The notes beneath the pieces are model-generated. The model did no database searches and was not told where the DNA came from. It saw nothing but the letters and a program-made list of their open reading frames with translations. 6,660 nucleotides of DNA from an uncultured Collinsella sp. GTDB lineage: Bacteria; Actinomycetota; Coriobacteriia; Coriobacteriales; Coriobacteriaceae. Positions 4,942 through 6,660 of the stretch are shown here, one piece after another. The first letter of the stretch is position 1. Each line of letters begins with the position of its first letter. The stretch spans positions 1 through 6,660 of the forward strand of contig URNU01000082.1 in the NCBI GenBank assembly GCA_900549275.1, in the 5' to 3' direction. The position numbers and the translations under genes were made by a program.

Positions 4942-6660
4942 CGACAACGCGCTGGTGGTGGCGCTTGACACATCGACCGACATGCTTGCTTGCGCGGCAA
5001 GCTGGATTGATGCGCAGACAGGCGAGGCAAAGCTGGTAAGTGGGGACCATCTGTGTCGCCGCCATGCCAACGTGGAGCTCGTGAATACTGTTGATGGCCT
5101 ACTGAAGCAGACCGGCCTGGATCGTAGCGATGTCGGCTGTTATGTGGTCGGCCGCGGCCCGGGTTCGTTTACGGGCGTGCGTATCGGCATCTCCACCGCA
5201 AAGGGTCTGGCACGCGGTGCCAACGTGCCGTTGCTCGGCGTGTCGACACTTGACGCTTGCGCCTGGACGGCATGGAAGGCCGGCGTACGCGGCAAGCTTG
5301 GTGTTCTTGCCGACGCCATGCGCGGCGAGGTGTACCCGGCGCTGTATGTGCTGGGGGATGAGGGTCCCGAGCGTCTGTTTGAGCGCGAGCGTGTGGTCAA
5401 GGCCGCCGTGGCGCTTGGTGAGTGGCGCCAGACCGCGGACTGGGATCAGGTTCAGCTGACTGGTGACGGTCTCGTGCGTTATGGCAAGCTGCTGGGTGAG
5501 GACGAGACGGCGCGCTGCGTGGAGCGAGATCTGTGGTGGCCCTCGGGTGAGGGCCTGCTGATGGCGCACGCCGCAGGCGATGGCGATCCGGCTCGCGTCT
5601 TGCCGATCTATACGCGCCTTTCGGACGCCGAGGAAAACGAGCGCAAGCGCCTGGGCCTTGCCGAGAGCGCGCAGAGTGAGGTGACAGGTGTTGCCGACGA
5701 GCTCGCCGGACGACATCTGCAATTCCGCCCCATGGGCGCGGCGGATGCCGAGGGTGCGAGCGCGTTGGAGACCGCCTGCTTTGAAGGCGCCGGACACGAG
5801 GCGTGGACGCCGGGCATGTTCCTGTCCGAGCTGGGCGAGGACGTTGCCGCTCCGCGTAGCTGGTGGGTGGCGCACGACGACGGTCAGCTACTGGGCCTTG
5901 CCGGCGGTATGGTCGTCGACGGGGACGTGCAGATTATGGACGTTGCCGTCGATCCGACTCATCGCCGCGAGGGCATTGCTCGCAAGCTGCTGTCGCACGT
6001 GAGCTATGACGCGCAGATGCTCGGCTGCACTACGGCTTCGCTTGAGGTTGAGGACGGCAACGAGGGCGCAATTGCACTCTATACCGCCCTGGGCTTTACC
6101 GAGGCGGGTCGTCGCCGTGGCTACTACGGTGCCGGCAAGGATGCCATCGTCATGACGGCGCCGCTGCCCCTGGTGCTTCCTCTCGACAATGCCTCGCCCG
6201 AGCCAACTGCTGCCGAACAGCGCGCATGGCCGCTGCCCGCGCCCAAGCGCTCTGCCGAGGAACGTGTCGAGATTGAGCGTCGCCGCCTAGTACTCGCTAT
6301 CGAGAGCTCCTGTGACGAGACGGCGGTGGCGATTATCGATGCGGACGGCAATATGCTGGCCAACCAGGTGTCGACGCAGATCGATTTCCATGCCCGTTTT
6401 GGCGGCGTGGTGCCCGAAATCGCCTCGCGCAAGCACGTTGAGGTCATCGTGAGCGTCGTGGACGCGGCACTCGAGGACGCTGCAGCGTCGCTGGGCCTTA
6501 CGGGCGGGGCCATTGCACCAAGTGAGCTTGCCGCCGTGGGCGTGACGCAAGGTCCGGGCCTGGTGGGTGCCCTGGTGGTGGGTGTCGCCTTTGCCAAGGG
6601 CTTTGCGTATGCTGCCGGCAAACCGCTGGTGTGCGTCAATCATCTGGAGGGCCACCTGTT
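4928..6660 (+). CDS. tsaB/rimI/tsaD: TsaB-RimI-TsaD triple-domain fusion (3' end outside window)
   Basis: I translated this frame codon by codon. It stays open for 577 codons to the window edge. Residues ~1-241 are TsaB, the t6A dimerisation subunit: VALDTST (11-17), GRGPGSFTGVRIG (75-87) and the end block LPIYTRLSDAEENERKR (225-241). Residues ~264-410 are a RimI-type GNAT acetyltransferase, which acetylates the N-terminal Ala of ribosomal protein S18: VAVDPTHRREGIARKLL with the RxxGxA acetyl-CoA loop (346-351), LEVEDGN with the catalytic Glu373 equivalent, ALYTALGF with Tyr385, and GYYGAGKDAIVM. A Pro/Ala-rich then charged linker (~413-450) leads to TsaD, the threonylcarbamoyl transferase: ESSCDET (459-465), FGGVVPEIASRKHVE, TQGPGLVGALVVG, and NHLEGH with metal-binding His572 and His576. 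About two thirds of TsaD lies beyond 6660. The ATG at 4928 overlaps tsaE by 14 nt and has only a weak AAGG upstream. Domain order equals the usual separate gene order. Two sequencing errors fusing three genes are unlikely, since no stop or shift appears in either linker. Confidence 0.93.
   Translation, partial: MSLHNDNALVVALDTSTDMLACAASWIDAQTGEAKLVSGDHLCRRHANVELVNTVDGLLKQTGLDRSDVGCYVVGRGPGSFTGVRIGISTAKGLARGANVPLLGVSTLDACAWTAWKAGVRGKLGVLADAMRGEVYPALYVLGDEGPERLFERERVVKAAVALGEWRQTADWDQVQLTGDGLVRYGKLLGEDETARCVERDLWWPSGEGLLMAHAAGDGDPARVLPIYTRLSDAEENERKRLGLAESAQSEVTGVADELAGRHLQFRPMGAADAEGASALETACFEGAGHEAWTPGMFLSELGEDVAAPRSWWVAHDDGQLLGLAGGMVVDGDVQIMDVAVDPTHRREGIARKLLSHVSYDAQMLGCTTASLEVEDGNEGAIALYTALGFTEAGRRRGYYGAGKDAIVMTAPLPLVLPLDNASPEPTAAEQRAWPLPAPKRSAEERVEIERRRLVLAIESSCDETAVAIIDADGNMLANQVSTQIDFHARFGGVVPEIASRKHVEVIVSVVDAALEDAAASLGLTGGAIAPSELAAVGVTQGPGLVGALVVGVAFAKGFAYAAGKPLVCVNHLEGHL

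Noticed and set aside
5099..5875. Long antisense open frame (258 codons) opposite tsaB/rimI
   Set aside because: The sense strand carries clear TsaB and RimI motifs throughout. Long antisense frames are expected opposite GC-rich, codon-biased genes, and the predicted antisense product has no recognisable motif.
1..6660. Mobile elements, CRISPR arrays, tRNA genes, riboswitches
   Set aside because: I looked for transposase frames with flanking repeats, regularly spaced repeats, cloverleaf T-loop/acceptor patterns and long structured leaders. None was found, and the gene packing leaves little room for them.

Overview
The window reads as a chromosomal segment from a GC-rich actinobacterium, most likely a Coriobacteriia member close to Collinsella. 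The grounds are the style of the 23S/5S rRNA tails, the GC-rich third codon positions, and the gene cluster itself. This taxonomic call is inferred from recall, not from a search. All supported genes lie on the + strand.

Region 1 (1-379) is the end of a ribosomal RNA operon. It holds the last ~50 nt of 23S rRNA, a ~148-nt internal spacer with no tRNA, a complete 5S rRNA (about 199-315) and a strong intrinsic terminator (349-379).

Region 2 (380-488) is a short intergenic stretch with a plausible sigma-70-type promoter (430-459) and a near-perfect Shine-Dalgarno sequence (479-487). Together they start a new transcription unit.

Region 3 (489-6660, running off the end) is one tightly packed operon whose gene gaps run from a 14-nt overlap to 12 nt. 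The order is acpS (holo-ACP synthase), nnr (bifunctional NAD(P)HX epimerase/dehydratase), alr (alanine racemase), a family-4 iron-sulfur uracil-DNA glycosylase, tsaE, and a giant fused gene. The fused frame encodes TsaB, then RimI, then TsaD, and is still open at the window edge (577 codons seen).

The cluster combines housekeeping jobs: activating the fatty-acid carrier protein, repairing damaged NAD(P)H, making D-alanine for peptidoglycan, removing uracil from DNA, and making the t6A37 modification of ANN-decoding tRNAs (TsaE+TsaB+TsaD), with RimI acetylating ribosomal protein S18. I saw no mobile element, CRISPR array, tRNA or phage gene.

The most notable features are the single-polypeptide TsaB-RimI-TsaD fusion, an alanine racemase with Ala where the family normally has its carbamylated lysine, and an AcpS with a ~50-residue helical C-terminal tail. 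None is proven novel from sequence alone.
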